Part shown: positions 24,774-36,700 of the stretch, piece after piece
Layout: each line of letters begins with the position of its first letter
Position numbering within the stretch: the first letter of the stretch is position 1
NCBI GenBank assembly: GCA_005788585.1
Contig: SYBY01000187.1
Location: 1-45,537, forward strand
DNA length: 45,537 nucleotides
Reading direction: 5' to 3'
DNA from: Actinomycetota bacterium
GTDB lineage: Bacteria; Actinomycetota; Thermoleophilia; Solirubrobacterales; Solirubrobacteraceae
Made by a program: the position numbers and the translations under genes
The notes under the pieces: generated by a model
Database searches by the model: none
What the model was told of the DNA's origin: nothing
What the model saw: the letters and a program-made list of their open reading frames with translations, nothing else

Positions 24774-26997
24774 GTCGGTGACGTGTCTGCTTTCGTGGGG
24801 CCATCAAGGTTGAACTCGGGGAGCAGGCGGCCGAGCCACTTTGGGAGCCAGAACGTCGCGGGGCCCACGAGACTCGTCGCGGCTGGGAGCAGGATCAGGC
24901 GAACGAGCGTGGCGTCGATCAGCACGGCGGTGGCCAGCCCGACGCCGGTCTGCTTGATCGTCGTCAGCTCCGCGGCACTGAAGGCGACGAACACGCCGCC
25001 CATGATCGCCGCCGCGCCCGTGACGACGCGGCCGGTGCGATCGATCGCGTGAGTGATTGCTGGCCGAAGCTGGCGATGGCTCAGCCAGCTCTCACGCATC
25101 CGGGTGAGGATGAACACTTGATAGTCGAGGGAGAGCGCGAAGACGATCGTGAACGTGCCGAGGAGGCTGAGCGTGTCGGCCCAACCGGGCCCGCCCAACA
25201 GGGGTGGATCGCCGTCGAAACACAACGCCACAGCGCCGAAGGATGCGCCGACGGTGAGGAGGTTCAGCGCGACGCTGATCAGGGGGAGCACGATCGCCCG
25301 CAGCAGCACCACCAACACAAGGAACGTCACGCCCGACAGTGCGGCGATCAGCCAAGGAAGTCGTCCCCCGAGCGTTTCCTGATGGTCGGTGAGGTGCGCC
25401 GCGATGCCGGCGGTGCCCGCCTGCGCGTCGGTGGCGCGGCTGAGGTCGTCCATGTCGGCGTTGAGGCGTTCATCGAGCTGCCGCGTCGGGGCATCGTTCG
25501 GCCCCGTCGTCGGAACCACCGTGATGCGCGCCGCCTGCCCGCCGGATTCGTGACTCACGGCGAACTTCGCCCGCGGGTCGTCGACACCACCGCCGGTACG
25601 ACGTCGTTCATCGCGCAGCGGCGCGGGCTGCCCCGCCGCGGTGTCACCCGGGCCGATCACGGCCGCGACCTCGGGCCAGCGCGCGATGCCGGCCTGCCAT
25701 CGTGCCACCGCGTGCAGGCGCGCCTCGGTCGTGACCGGGCCCGAGCGGGTAGCGATGTAGACTTCGAACGGCGCGGCCCAACCTGGACCCATCGTCGATG
25801 CAACCCGCTGCGCCTCGGCCCGAGCAACGCTGGAGGCCGGCAGGGCCCGGGCATCGAGCGGGCCGGTGTCGAGCGCGAGCGCCGGCAGGCCCAGCACAAC
25901 CAGTGGGGCCAGGGCCGCGCCGCCCCAAAGCAGCGGTGGCGCTGCACGCACTCGGCCAGCGCGGCCCACCGACCTCCCTCGAGCGGCGCTTGCCCGATCC
26001 TCCAGCGGTCGAGATTGGTTCCGAGCAGGGCGAGCAGAGCCGGCACGGCGAGAAACGCGCCGGCCATGCTGATGATCGCCACCGTCGCGACGCTCGCGGC
26101 CGCTGAGAACAGGAAGTCGCCCGGCGTCAGCAGGATGGCGGCCAGCATCGCGACGAGCAGGGTCACCCCGGCGAAGAGCACGGTGCGCCCTGCGGTCCGC
26201 TGCGCGGCGGTCGCCGCATCGACGGGTGCGAGACCCCGGGCGAGTTCTTCGCGGAAGCGTGAGACGAGGAGCAGCGAGTAATCGACGCCGAGCGCAAGTC
26301 CCATCATCGATGTGAGCGCGGTCGCCACGTCGCTGATGGGACGCAGCTCGCCGAGCAGGCCCACGGCGCCATACCCGGACTCGACGGCCGCGATCCCGAA
26401 GATCGCGGGCACCAGCGCAGCGATCGGCGAACGGAACACCAGCAGAAGGATCAGCGCCAAGAGCGGGATCGCGAGGCGCTCGGCGTCGTGGGCTGCGCGG
26501 AGGGAGGCGTCCTTCAGCTCCCCGCCGATGACCGAGAACCCACTCATCGAAGCGCGAACTGGGGACTGCACGCGGGCGCGAACCACGGTACGCACGTCCT
26601 TGCCGATCCCGCTGGCGAACGTATTGCGCGTCTGACCGGCCACGAGCACCAGCGCGGCGCTGCCCCGAGGCCGGAGCTCGGGCGCCAGCCGACCGCCGTC
26701 CCACGGTGACAACACGCGAAGGCCGCCGTTCGCGCGCAGCGCCGCCGCAAGCTCAGGCCCCTGCTCATCGAGCTCGGCGCGGGGCCCCTCGAGCACGACG
26801 GGGATCGACGCCTCGGTGCCGAAGTACCGATCGGCGACCGCCTGCGCCCGTGCGCTAGAGGTGCCCGGGACATCGAGCGAACTCGGAGTGATCCGCTCAC
26901 CGAAGCTCAGGCCCTGGACCGCCAGGATCAGAGTCAGGACAATCCAGACCGCCAGGGTCAGACGCGGGTGGCGCACTGCGGCCGCAGCCCACCGCAT
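24770..26997 (-). pseudogene. MMPL/RND-family exporter, frameshifted
   Basis: From ATG 26997 (MRWAAAAVRHPRLTLAVWIVL) the N-terminal half carries the first periplasmic domain and membrane helices with MMGLALGVDYSLLLVSRFREEL, the family signature, up to RWAALAE at about 25955. The frame then slips. In the neighbouring frame VRAAPPLLWGGAALAPLVVLG continues through the second periplasmic domain and SLDYQVFILTRMRESW to the end at 24770. The whole would be about 742 residues, normal for MMPL. One base appears lost at GCCGAGTGCGTG. MMPL proteins export lipids or drugs. It is coupled to the metallo-hydrolase. Confidence 0.8.
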
Positions 26998-27266
26998 CAG
27001 CGCTTGCCTCCGAGGGGCTTCAGCACCACGCGGTGTCCAAGCATGCTTCGGACGAGGACATCGCGATCGCTCGGGGCTGGTGAGCGCGATCTGCTGCGAG
27101 CGGCACGGGGCGTGGGGGGATCGGTGCGGTGCAACGCGACGTGTCGCCGGGCGCTCGCCGGAGACGCTGATACGGACAGGTTCGTGGACCCGCCGACTGG
27201 TGACGGACGAGGGCCGTCAGTCGGCGGCGGTGCGCGGTCCGCGTGCGTGTGGCCGCCCCGTTGGTG

Positions 27267-27785
27267 CTATCGGACACCGCTGGCACCGGAGCCGTCTGCC
27301 GAAGGCGTCCGCGCTTGCCCGATCCAGTCCCCAAACGGCGGGCCGGCCACGTCGGCGTGGGAGGAGAAGTGCTCAAGACCGACCCGGACAAAGAGCGCTG
27401 TCGCCTCGGTCGTGATCGCGTTGGCGTCGGTGACGGTCCCGTGCATCCAGAGCTTACGGCCCGCGCTGCGCGTGCACGTGGCGCTGAGCGTCAGGGTTCG
27501 GCCGAGCCTGACGGGCGCGCGGTAGTCAACGCTGAGATTGGCCGTCACGGCGGGCACCCCAAGCACGACGAGCACACCGCCGAAGAGGTCATCGAGTGCA
27601 GCCGCGACCACGCCGCCGTGAGCAAGACCGGGCGCACCCTCGTGGCGTTCGTCGAGAACGAGGTCGGCGACGACGCCCATGCCGTTCCGTTGCATGCGGA
27701 GGCGCAGCCCCGCGGGATTGCGCGGGCCACAGCCGAAGCAGTTGTCCTGATGTGGCGGGATGCTCTGCCCTTCGCGTATGGTCAC
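27267..27785 (-). CDS. PaaI-like hotdog-fold thioesterase
   Basis: GTG at 27785 overlaps the BtrH-like gene's stop (GTGA) and gives 172 residues. DNCFGCGPRNPAGLRLRMQ at the N-terminus and GAPGLAHGGVVAAALDDLFGG (about residue 50) are the hallmarks of this hotdog group; the latter holds the catalytic-region His-Gly-Gly and Asp. LSVDYRAPVRLGRTLTLSATCTR completes the fold. The family hydrolyses acyl-CoA or acyl-carrier thioesters. The C-terminal 30 residues are not conserved-looking. Coupling suggests it acts with the BtrH_N protein. Confidence 0.85.
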   Translation of the reverse strand: MTIREGQSIPPHQDNCFGCGPRNPAGLRLRMQRNGMGVVADLVLDERHEGAPGLAHGGVVAAALDDLFGGVLVVLGVPAVTANLSVDYRAPVRLGRTLTLSATCTRSAGRKLWMHGTVTDANAITTEATALFVRVGLEHFSSHADVAGPPFGDWIGQARTPSADGSGASGVR

Positions 27786-28807
27786 AGCAGGGCCTCCATC
27801 AGCAGGGCGTCCATGGCTTCGACGCCGGAGGCCTCCATGCGGTGGATGTCCTCGACGATCGGTATGCCGGCGGCGTGCTCTCCCTGGGCTGCGTGCCGTC
27901 CGAGCGTGCGCCATGCTTCGGCGAGTTCGTCGTAGATGGCCGCAGCGGTCCCCAACGCAGGCGCCTTAATCATCTCGTGCATTTCGCGGAGGAAGTCGGC
28001 ATGCAGAGAACGGAACATGGCGCCGGCGGTGCCTGCCTTGACGATGAAGATGCGTAGACCGGCGAGCGCCTGCTCAAGCCCCTCCCCGAACTTCTCCGGC
28101 CACGCCGGGTAGCTCAGGGCAAAGCGCCTCACGCCGTCAAGTCCCGTGCCTCCTGGTAGATCCCCGACACTGACAGTGCTGGCGCGCATGTTGCTGACGG
28201 CACGTGCCAGCGCGCGACGAAGGACAACGTCGGGCGCTGGTAGGCGCGTGGGCCAGTCGTAGAAAAACGTGGCGTGCCGGTTCGGACCGGGGAAGCCGCT
28301 GGAGTTCCTCGCGGCGGCAAGCGCCCGGAGTGAACAGGCTTGGATTTCGTCGCGGTCATTGTCGGCGATCCAGGCGACGCCACGATCCTCGTCGTAGTCC
28401 ACCACGACGATGTCGTGGCGCGTGTTGCTCATGCGAACGCGCAGGTACTCGAGTTCAGCGATGTCGGCCCAGACCATCGTCGGACGTCCGGCGTCGATCT
28501 CCTCCCGTACCCATCGCCACCCCTCCTGGGGGTCGTCGCTCTCCCGCACCTCCAGCTTGGCGTCGATGTGTTCGGCGATGTCGCGTTCGAGATCTCCCGT
28601 TCTTCCCACGAGGTAGAACGGCGGAGCGATACCCGGGAACTCCGCAAAGAAGAATCCGAGGCCGCCGGCGAGACCGAACACCATGCCTTCACTCAGGGGG
28701 CCGTCCCCGAAGTCGAGTCGGTGGTACTCGAGGAGGTCGCGCAGCGCGCCCGAGCCGCAGTGCCCGGCGCGTTGGTGGGGGAATGTGTCCGCACGTGTCT
28801 GGTTCAT
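27782..28807 (-). CDS. BtrH N-terminal domain / DUF4872 protein
   Basis: The 341-residue protein starts with FPHQRAGHCGSGALRDLLEYHRL, where Cys17 sits at the nucleophile position of the BtrH_N (papain-like) fold, followed by LSEGMVFGLAGGLGFFFA. GRPTMVWADIAELEYL, and SNTRHDIVVVDYDEDRGVAWIADND with a His, fit the rest of that domain. From about residue 185 the DUF4872 helical domain follows. In butirosin biosynthesis BtrH transfers an acyl side chain from a carrier protein; most homologues have unknown substrates. It is divergent from the P450 gene and coupled to the hotdog protein. Confidence 0.82.
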   Translation of the reverse strand: MNQTRADTFPHQRAGHCGSGALRDLLEYHRLDFGDGPLSEGMVFGLAGGLGFFFAEFPGIAPPFYLVGRTGDLERDIAEHIDAKLEVRESDDPQEGWRWVREEIDAGRPTMVWADIAELEYLRVRMSNTRHDIVVVDYDEDRGVAWIADNDRDEIQACSLRALAAARNSSGFPGPNRHATFFYDWPTRLPAPDVVLRRALARAVSNMRASTVSVGDLPGGTGLDGVRRFALSYPAWPEKFGEGLEQALAGLRIFIVKAGTAGAMFRSLHADFLREMHEMIKAPALGTAAAIYDELAEAWRTLGRHAAQGEHAAGIPIVEDIHRMEASGVEAMDALLMEALL

Positions 28808-28895
28808 CGTCGGCGACTCTACCGAGAAAACGCACCGGCTGGTACGCTCTGCGCGCTTGTCAGCTCAACTCACCCCCTGTACGCAGGAGCCACCA

Positions 28896-30131
28896 ATGGC
28901 CATCAGTGTGGATCGCCCTCTTGAGGGCGTCGATGTCAGCGATCTCAGCCTTTGGGAGGAGGGGCCGCCTTTCGAGTTGTTCGCAAGGCTTCGCCGTGAG
29001 GCACCCGTGCACTGGAGCCCGCTGAGCCAGTACCCCGAAGAGGCGGGCTTCTGGTCGATCACACGCTGGGATGACGTCCATCGCATCAGCCGCGACTTCG
29101 AGACCTTCTCGTCGGAGCGCGGCGGGATCCTGCTGCTCGACGAGCCTGGCCTGCCGCTTGCTCTGCAGCAGCAGCAGATGATCTCGATGGATCCGCCGCG
29201 GCACGATCGCATCAAGGCGATCTTCCAGCGGGGCTTCACCCCGGCTCGGATCAACGAACACGAGGAGCGCATCCGCGCGATCGTCGTCGGGGCACTCGAC
29301 AGGGTGGCTTCGACGGGTCGCTGCGACCTCGTCACCGATGTGACTCAGCCCGTGGTATCTCGAGTGATCGGGTCGTTCATCGGCTCCGACCCGGCGGATG
29401 ACGCGAAGAACGCCGAGCGGGTCAACATGGTCCTTGCGTTCGGCGACGAGGAGGTGTCGCCCGGGTTCGAGGAGGTCGCGGCCAGCATCGAGGAGGCCTA
29501 TGGCGAGTTCATGGAGCAGGTCGAAGCTCGCCGCCAGGCGCCGGCGGATGACCTGCTGACCGTGCTGGCGCACGCTGAGGTCGATGGCGAGCGCCTCAAC
29601 GACCTTGAGATCTTCACCGGTATCGGGCTCCTTGCCGCGGCGGGCAACGATTCGACTCGCTCGACGTTTGCCAGCGGGATGCTCGCCCTCCTCGAGCACC
29701 CGGAGCAGATGGACCTCGTGCAGCGCGATCCCGGTCTGATCCCGGGCCTCGTGGAGGAGGCGCTTCGTTGCTTCCCCGCCTTCTCGCACTTCCGCCGGAC
29801 CACGCAGCGCGATGTCGAGATGCACGGCCAGAGGATCCGCGAGGGAGACAAGGTTCTCCTCTGGTACGTCTCCAGCAATCGCGATGAGACGGTCATCGAC
29901 GATCCGGACCGCTTCGACATCCTCCGCGAGCCGAAGAACCACCAGGCCTTCGGTGCGGGCGGCCGTCATTTCTGCCTCGGCGCGGCTCTCGCGCGCCTGG
30001 AGTTGCGGGTCCTGTTCGAGGAGACGCTGTCGCGGTTCCCGGACCTCCACCTCGACGGGGAGCCCCGCCGGACGCGGTCCTGCTTCGTCAACCAGCTCAA
30101 GGAAATGCCGGTCGCGTTCGCGGCGCGGTAG
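28896..30131 (+). CDS. Cytochrome P450
   Basis: ATG 28896 follows AGGAG at seven bases and gives 411 residues. The I-helix oxygen-binding motif is LLAAAGNDSTRST near residue 250, the ExxR is EEALR near residue 289, and the haem loop is FGAGGRHFCLGAALAR with Cys360. Length and motifs fit soluble bacterial class I P450s, many of which (CYP125/142/124-like) hydroxylate sterol or terpenoid side chains; the exact subfamily cannot be set by eye. Electron donors are not adjacent. The ferredoxin/reductase pair at 3.3-4.8 kb is the only candidate in the window. Confidence 0.93.
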   Translation: MAISVDRPLEGVDVSDLSLWEEGPPFELFARLRREAPVHWSPLSQYPEEAGFWSITRWDDVHRISRDFETFSSERGGILLLDEPGLPLALQQQQMISMDPPRHDRIKAIFQRGFTPARINEHEERIRAIVVGALDRVASTGRCDLVTDVTQPVVSRVIGSFIGSDPADDAKNAERVNMVLAFGDEEVSPGFEEVAASIEEAYGEFMEQVEARRQAPADDLLTVLAHAEVDGERLNDLEIFTGIGLLAAAGNDSTRSTFASGMLALLEHPEQMDLVQRDPGLIPGLVEEALRCFPAFSHFRRTTQRDVEMHGQRIREGDKVLLWYVSSNRDETVIDDPDRFDILREPKNHQAFGAGGRHFCLGAALARLELRVLFEETLSRFPDLHLDGEPRRTRSCFVNQLKEMPVAFAAR

Positions 30132-30166
30132 GTGAGAAGGCCACCGAGCGGCGTACGCCTACTGTG

Positions 30167-30832
30167 ATGAAGACGACACCACCCACGAGCGAGGACCTGC
30201 AGGCGACGTGGTTCTTGGACTATCACGCCCCGTCTGTCGCCGCCTTTGTCGCAACGGCGACCGAGGGGGTGACGGACGAGGCCGAGCGGCTACGGCGGCT
30301 CTTTGAGGCTGTGCGCGACGGCGTGCGCTACGACCCGTACTCGCTCTCGCAGGACCCGCGCGACTACCGCGCGAGCACGGTGGCTGGTGCCGCGGGCGCG
30401 TACTGCGTGCCCAAAGCGGTCTTGTTCGTCGCGTCGTGTCGCGCGGTCGGGGTCCCGGCCCGGCTGGGCTTCGCGGATGTGAAGAACCACCTGCAGTCCG
30501 ATCGGCTGCTCGAGGTGATGGGCACCGACCTGTTCCGCTATCACGGCTACGCCGCGGTGTGGAGCGGCTCCCGGTGGGTGAAGGCAAGCCCCGCGTTCAA
30601 CCGGGAGCTCTGCGCGCGGTTCGGCGTTCCGGCGCTCGAGTTCGACGGGGCCGCGGATGCGCTGCTGCACGCCTTCACCGGCGACGGCCGGCGCCACATG
30701 GAGTACGTCACCGACCACGGCACCTTCGCCGACCTTCCGCTCGACGAGATCCTGGACTCATACCGCCGGGCATATCCGGCGATGGAGCTCACCGGCCCGG
30801 AGGCGGTTGGCGACGAGGTGTTCAGCGAGTGA
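30167..30832 (+). CDS. Transglutaminase-like domain protein
   Basis: ATG 30167 (a GTG precedes it) gives 221 residues. Catalytic-core features are AYCVPKAVLFVASCRAVGVPARLGF near residue 81, with the nucleophile Cys, then FRYHGYAAVWSGSRWVKASPAFN near residue 123, with the His and an Asp replaced by Ser/Pro context. RHMEYVTDHGTFADLP lies near the C-terminus. These cysteine-protease-fold proteins include amidases and peptidases as well as cross-linkers. Its role between a P450 and an acyl-CoA synthetase is unclear. Confidence 0.82.
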   Translation: MKTTPPTSEDLQATWFLDYHAPSVAAFVATATEGVTDEAERLRRLFEAVRDGVRYDPYSLSQDPRDYRASTVAGAAGAYCVPKAVLFVASCRAVGVPARLGFADVKNHLQSDRLLEVMGTDLFRYHGYAAVWSGSRWVKASPAFNRELCARFGVPALEFDGAADALLHAFTGDGRRHMEYVTDHGTFADLPLDEILDSYRRAYPAMELTGPEAVGDEVFSE

Positions 30833-30836
30833 TGTC

Positions 30837-30862
30837 GCACAGAGCGCCTAGGCGCTCTGTGC
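30837..30862. promoter_or_regulatory. Perfect 26-bp palindrome
   Basis: GCACAGAGCGCCT is followed immediately by its complement, with no spacer. It begins four bases after the transglutaminase stop and ends 26 bases before the acyl-CoA synthetase ATG. It could act as a terminator/attenuator hairpin or as a dimer-binding operator. Confidence 0.6.
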
Positions 30863-30887
30863 ATGGTCAACGAGAGATGGGAAGTCG

Positions 30888-32555
<1,668 letters not shown>

Positions 32556-32585
32556 CCTGCCGGTCCGCTGAGAACGGATATAGCC

Positions 32586-33461
32586 ATGTCACCACGTACC
32601 CATCTGGTCATCGCCGGGACGGTCGTCGCCATCACCGGGGCGGCCCGCGGCATCGGCAAGGCGACCGCGAAGGCCCTCATCGGGAAGGGCGCGAAGGTCT
32701 CGATCGGCGACGTCGACGTCGACGTCGCGCAGCAGACTGCCGAGGAACTCGGCGCGGGGACGATCGCCCTGCCGCTCGACGTCACCGACCGCGCGTCGGT
32801 CGACGATTTCGTCGCGCAGACCGAGGAGCGCCTCGGCCCGATCGACGTCTTCATCAACAACGCCGGCATCATGCCGACGACGTGGTTCCTCGAAGAGGAC
32901 GAGGCGAGCATCCACCGCCAGTTCTCCATCAACGTCATGGGCCCGATCAACGGCATGCGTTCCGTCATCCCCCGGATGCTTGAGCGCGGCGGCGGTCACG
33001 TCATCAACGTCGCCTCGTCGGCCGGCAAGTTCCCGGTCCCGGGCATCGCCACGTACTGCGGCACGAAGCACGCGGTCGTCGGCATCACGGGGGCGATGCG
33101 CGGCGAGTTGAAGGACACACCGGTCGACGTGTCCGTCGTCATGCCCGTCATCGTCCGCACCGAGCTGACCGACGGCGTGCCGGACACGCGCGGCGTCAAG
33201 CCGCTGCAGCCCGAGGACGTAGCGGGCTCCATCGTCGAGGCGATCGAGACGCGGCGCTACGAGGTGTGGTGTCCGAAGTCGTCGCAGGGCATCTACAAGA
33301 CGACGACGCTCCTGCCGCTCGCGCTGAATGATGCGATTTCCACCGTGCTCAAGAGCGACCGCATCATGCTCGATGCCCTTGGCTCTCCGGACCGTCAGAA
33401 GTACTTGGACCGGATCTCGCGCGAGAGCCGGGCGCTGGGTTCCGGTGCTGACGGGGACTGA
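32586..33461 (+). CDS. Short-chain dehydrogenase/reductase
   Basis: The 291-residue SDR has NAD(P) motif ITGAARGIGKAT near residue 17, NNAGIM near 90, and the catalytic Ser (NVASSAGKF) and YCGTKHAV Tyr-Lys pair near 157. The C-terminal part is long and ends with RYEVWCPKSSQGIYKTTTLLPLALND, as in lipid-metabolising SDRs. It probably oxidises a hydroxyl intermediate. It lies 30 bases after the acyl-CoA synthetase. Confidence 0.9.
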   Translation: MSPRTHLVIAGTVVAITGAARGIGKATAKALIGKGAKVSIGDVDVDVAQQTAEELGAGTIALPLDVTDRASVDDFVAQTEERLGPIDVFINNAGIMPTTWFLEEDEASIHRQFSINVMGPINGMRSVIPRMLERGGGHVINVASSAGKFPVPGIATYCGTKHAVVGITGAMRGELKDTPVDVSVVMPVIVRTELTDGVPDTRGVKPLQPEDVAGSIVEAIETRRYEVWCPKSSQGIYKTTTLLPLALNDAISTVLKSDRIMLDALGSPDRQKYLDRISRESRALGSGADGD

Positions 33462-33487
33462 GCTGTTCGATGAATAGGAGAGGGACT

Positions 33488-34309
33488 GTGGGGATGTTCG
33501 ACGGGAAGGTTGCGGTGATCACCGGGTCGGCGCGTGGGATCGGGCGGGCGACCGCGGAGATCCTTGCCGAGGGCGGGGCGAAGGTCATCGTCAACGACCT
33601 CGACGCCGACGTGGCGCGGCAGACGGCGGGTGAGCTCGGCGGGGACACCGCGGTGCACGCCGGCAACCTCATGAAGGACGGCGAGGCGGACAAGCTCATC
33701 CAGGCCGCAATCGACGCCTTCGGCCGGATCGACATCATCGTGAACAATGCTGGCTACACGAACGACGCGCCGCTGCACAAGATGAGCGACGACCAGTTCG
33801 CGCAGATGATGGACATCCACGCCGCGGTGCCGTTCCGCGTGCTCCGCGCGGCCGCGCCGTACCTGCGCGAGCCGGCGAAGCAGGAGCGCGAGGAGGGCCG
33901 CGAGGTCTTCCGCAAGATCGTGAACGTGAGCTCCCTGGCCGGGACCTGCGGCAACCCGGGGCAGGCGAACTACAGCTCCGCAAAGGCGGCGATCACCGGC
34001 CTGACGAAGACCATGGCCAAGGAGTGGGGCCAGTTCAAGATCAACGTGAACGCCGTCGCGTTCGGCTACGTCGAGACGCGGCTCACGGCGGCGAAGGGCG
34101 AGGACACCGTCATCGACATCGACGGCGAGAAGGTCCAGGCCGGCGTGCCCGAGCAGATGCTCGCGATGATGAGCATGATGATCCCGCTCGGCCGCGGCGC
34201 GACCCCGCGCGAGGCGGCGGGCGGCATCGCGTTCCTGTGCTCGCCCTGGTCGGACTACGTCACCGGCCAGGTGCTCCATGTCAGCGGCGGCGTCCCGATG
34301 GGGATGTGA
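33488..34309 (+). CDS. Short-chain dehydrogenase/reductase (FabG-like)
   Basis: GTG at 33488 has AGGAGAGG just upstream, and [20 protein letters not shown] follows; the ATG at 33470 lies before that site and is less likely. The result is 273 residues. [11 protein letters not shown] lies near 85, the catalytic Ser is in [13 protein letters not shown] and the Tyr/Lys in [11 protein letters not shown] near 163. The C-terminus, [16 protein letters not shown], is standard. A beta-hydroxyacyl-CoA dehydrogenase role in this operon is likely by context. The thiolase starts 11 bases later. Confidence 0.9.
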   Translation: MGMFDGKVAVITGSARGIGRATAEILAEGGAKVIVNDLDADVARQTAGELGGDTAVHAGNLMKDGEADKLIQAAIDAFGRIDIIVNNAGYTNDAPLHKMSDDQFAQMMDIHAAVPFRVLRAAAPYLREPAKQEREEGREVFRKIVNVSSLAGTCGNPGQANYSSAKAAITGLTKTMAKEWGQFKINVNAVAFGYVETRLTAAKGEDTVIDIDGEKVQAGVPEQMLAMMSMMIPLGRGATPREAAGGIAFLCSPWSDYVTGQVLHVSGGVPMGM

Positions 34310-34320
34310 GGAGAGAGACC

Positions 34321-35520
34321 ATGAGCAACCGCACGTTCGTGATCGGTGTCGGCATGACGAAGTTCGACAAGCCGGGCACGAAGGAAGGCGACTACCCAGA
34401 CTGGGTCGGCGACGCCGTCAGCAACGCGCTCGATGATGCGGGCGTCCCGTATGAGGACGTCGAGCAGGCGTTTGCCGGCTACTGCTACGGCGACTCGACG
34501 TACGGGCAGCGCGCGATCTACCAGTTCGGCGTCACCGGGATCCCGGTGGTCAACGTCAACACCATCTGCTCGACGGGCTCGTCGGCGCTCTACCTCGCCC
34601 GCCAGGCGGTGCGCGGCGGTCTCGCCGATCTCGCGCTGGCGTTCGGCTTCGAGAAGATGGAGAAGGGCTCGCTCGGGATGAAGTACACCGACCGGACCCC
34701 GGCGATGGACCACCACCTCCAGAAGCTCATGGAGTCCCACGAGCTGACTCCGGCGCCGATGGCGCCGCAGATGTTCGGCGACGCGGGCGTCGACCACATG
34801 AAGAAGTACGGCTCGAAGCCCGAGCACTTCGCGTGGATCGGCTGGAAGAACCACAAGCACTCGACGAACAACCCGTACGCGCAGTTCCAGGACGAGTACT
34901 CGCTCGAGGACATCCTGAACGCGCCGATGATCAGCCCGCCGCTGACGAAGCTGCAGTGCTCGCCGACGTCGGACGGCGCGGGCGCCGCGCTCGTCGCGTC
35001 CGAGCGCTACGTCGACGAGCACGACCTGTGGGACCGCGCGATCGAGATCGTCGGGCAGTCGATGGTCACCGACACGCCCGCGACGTTCGCCGAGGGCGCG
35101 AGCGCGATCGAGGTCGTCGGCTACGACATGTCCAAGCAGGCCCGGATCCGGGCGATGGAGGAGGCGCAGATCGCGCCGTCCGACGTCGACGTCTGCGAGT
35201 TACACGACTGCTTCAGCGCGAACGAGCTCATCACCTACGAGGCGCTGGGGTTCGCCGAGGAGGGCGAGGGGCACCTGCTCGTCGACCGCCAGGCCACGAC
35301 GTACGGCGGCGACGGCCCGGTCGTCAACCCGTCGGGCGGCCTCATCTCCAAGGGCCACCCGCTCGGCGCGACGGGCCTGGCGCAGTGCTCGGAGCTCGTC
35401 TGGCAGCTACGCGGCACGGCGGACGCCCGGCAGGTCGAGGGCGCGACGACCGCGCTGCAGCACAACATCGGCCTCGGTGGCGCCGCCGTCGTGACGGTCT
35501 ACCGGCCGGTCACCGCATGA
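34321..35520 (+). CDS. Thiolase family protein (SCP-x-type lipid-transfer thiolase)
   Basis: This 399-residue thiolase has the acyl-accepting Cys83 in [36 protein letters not shown] near 295 and [11 protein letters not shown] near 340. The C-terminal catalytic CxG of classical thiolases is replaced by the [13 protein letters not shown] ending, as in SCP-x and sterol-type lipid-transfer thiolases (Ltp-like). Such enzymes cleave branched or steroid side-chain beta-ketoacyl-CoA. Its stop overlaps the next ATG (ATGA), so it is coupled to the acyl-CoA dehydrogenase. Confidence 0.9.
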   Translation: MSNRTFVIGVGMTKFDKPGTKEGDYPDWVGDAVSNALDDAGVPYEDVEQAFAGYCYGDSTYGQRAIYQFGVTGIPVVNVNTICSTGSSALYLARQAVRGGLADLALAFGFEKMEKGSLGMKYTDRTPAMDHHLQKLMESHELTPAPMAPQMFGDAGVDHMKKYGSKPEHFAWIGWKNHKHSTNNPYAQFQDEYSLEDILNAPMISPPLTKLQCSPTSDGAGAALVASERYVDEHDLWDRAIEIVGQSMVTDTPATFAEGASAIEVVGYDMSKQARIRAMEEAQIAPSDVDVCELHDCFSANELITYEALGFAEEGEGHLLVDRQATTYGGDGPVVNPSGGLISKGHPLGATGLAQCSELVWQLRGTADARQVEGATTALQHNIGLGGAAVVTVYRPVTA

Positions 35521-36692
35521 GCCTCACCGCCACCGCCCTCACAGCGCTGCCCGTGCCCTGGGGGCTCACGGACGAGCAGGAGGAGTTCGTCCGGGCGATC
35601 CGCGAGTTCGTCGCCCGCGAGGCGCCCACGAGCGCGGAGCGCACAGCGATCTTCAGCCCGGGCGGGGAGGCGCGCCGCGAGGAGCTGCTCGGCAAGGTCG
35701 CCGAGCTCGGCTGGGTGGGCGTCGGGATGCCCGAGGAGTACGGCGGATCCGGCGGCGGCGTGTTCGACACCTGTCTCTTCACGGAGGAGATCGGCCGCGT
35801 GCTGCCGCTCGTCGGCCCGATGGTCAGCCACGTCGTCGCGCACGTGTACCTGCACTTCGGCACCGAGGAGCAGAAGGCCGACATCATCGGTGGCATCTGC
35901 GGCGGCAAGCTCGAGGCAATCGCGATCTCCGAGCCGGGCGCCGGCTCGGACGTCGGCAATCTCTCGTGCCGGGCCGAGCCAGTCGACAGCGGGTTCGTCA
36001 TCAACGGGCAGAAGACCTGGATCTCGAACGCGCACGCGTCGGATCACATCCTGCTCGTCTGCCGGACCGACCCGACCGGCGCGAAGTTCGACGGCATCTC
36101 GATGATCTCCGTCCCCACCGACGCCGCAGGAGTGGAGATCCGCGGCATCGACACCATGGCCGGCAAGGAGGTCAACGACGTCTTCTTCAGCGACGTCTTC
36201 ACCGATGCGGGCCACGTCGTCGGGGACGTGGGTCAGGGCTGGGTGCAGCTCATGGCGGGCTTCAACGTCGAGCGGGTCCTCGTGGGCGCCGTCGGCGTCG
36301 GCATGGCGATCCGCGCGCTCGAGGAGGTGCTCGTCTACGTCAACGAGCGCGAGCAGTTCGGGCGCAAGATCGGCTCGTTCCAGGTACAGAAGCACCGCAT
36401 CGCGGAGCTGGCGACCGAGATCGCGTGCACGCGCGCGTTCGTGCATGAGGTGGCGCGCCGCGTGGACGCCGAGCCCGAGCGGATGCTTGCGTGCGAGGCG
36501 TCGATGGTGAAGCTCAAGGCCTCTGAACTCGCGAAGCGCGTCGCGCTCGAATGCCAGGCGATGATGGGCGGCTACGGCTACGCGACCGAGTACGGCATGG
36601 AGATGCAGGTCCGGCAGGCGCTGGGCATGATCTTCGGCGGCGGCACGAGCGACATCCACCGTGAGACCATCGCGAAGACGTTCGGACTGTAG
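35517..36692 (+). CDS. Acyl-CoA dehydrogenase
   Basis: The 391-residue flavoprotein has EEYGGSGGG near 73, the FAD/substrate loop [21 protein letters not shown] near 122, [17 protein letters not shown] near 163, [22 protein letters not shown] near 277 and [22 protein letters not shown] near 345. It introduces the 2,3 double bond in an acyl-CoA, feeding the MaoC hydratase that starts eight bases later. The chain-length preference cannot be read from sequence here. Confidence 0.93.
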   Translation: MSLTATALTALPVPWGLTDEQEEFVRAIREFVAREAPTSAERTAIFSPGGEARREELLGKVAELGWVGVGMPEEYGGSGGGVFDTCLFTEEIGRVLPLVGPMVSHVVAHVYLHFGTEEQKADIIGGICGGKLEAIAISEPGAGSDVGNLSCRAEPVDSGFVINGQKTWISNAHASDHILLVCRTDPTGAKFDGISMISVPTDAAGVEIRGIDTMAGKEVNDVFFSDVFTDAGHVVGDVGQGWVQLMAGFNVERVLVGAVGVGMAIRALEEVLVYVNEREQFGRKIGSFQVQKHRIAELATEIACTRAFVHEVARRVDAEPERMLACEASMVKLKASELAKRVALECQAMMGGYGYATEYGMEMQVRQALGMIFGGGTSDIHRETIAKTFGL

Positions 36693-36700
36693 GAGACGAC

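Noticed and set aside
25945..25965. Programmed ribosomal frameshift in the MMPL gene
   Set aside because: There is no slippery heptamer or downstream structure at the shift, and MMPL proteins are not known to use one.
27267..30832. Antibiotic biosynthetic cluster, suggested by BtrH_N, P450 and thioesterase genes
   Set aside because: No carrier protein, synthase, aminotransferase or resistance gene accompanies them; the neighbours are lipid-catabolic.
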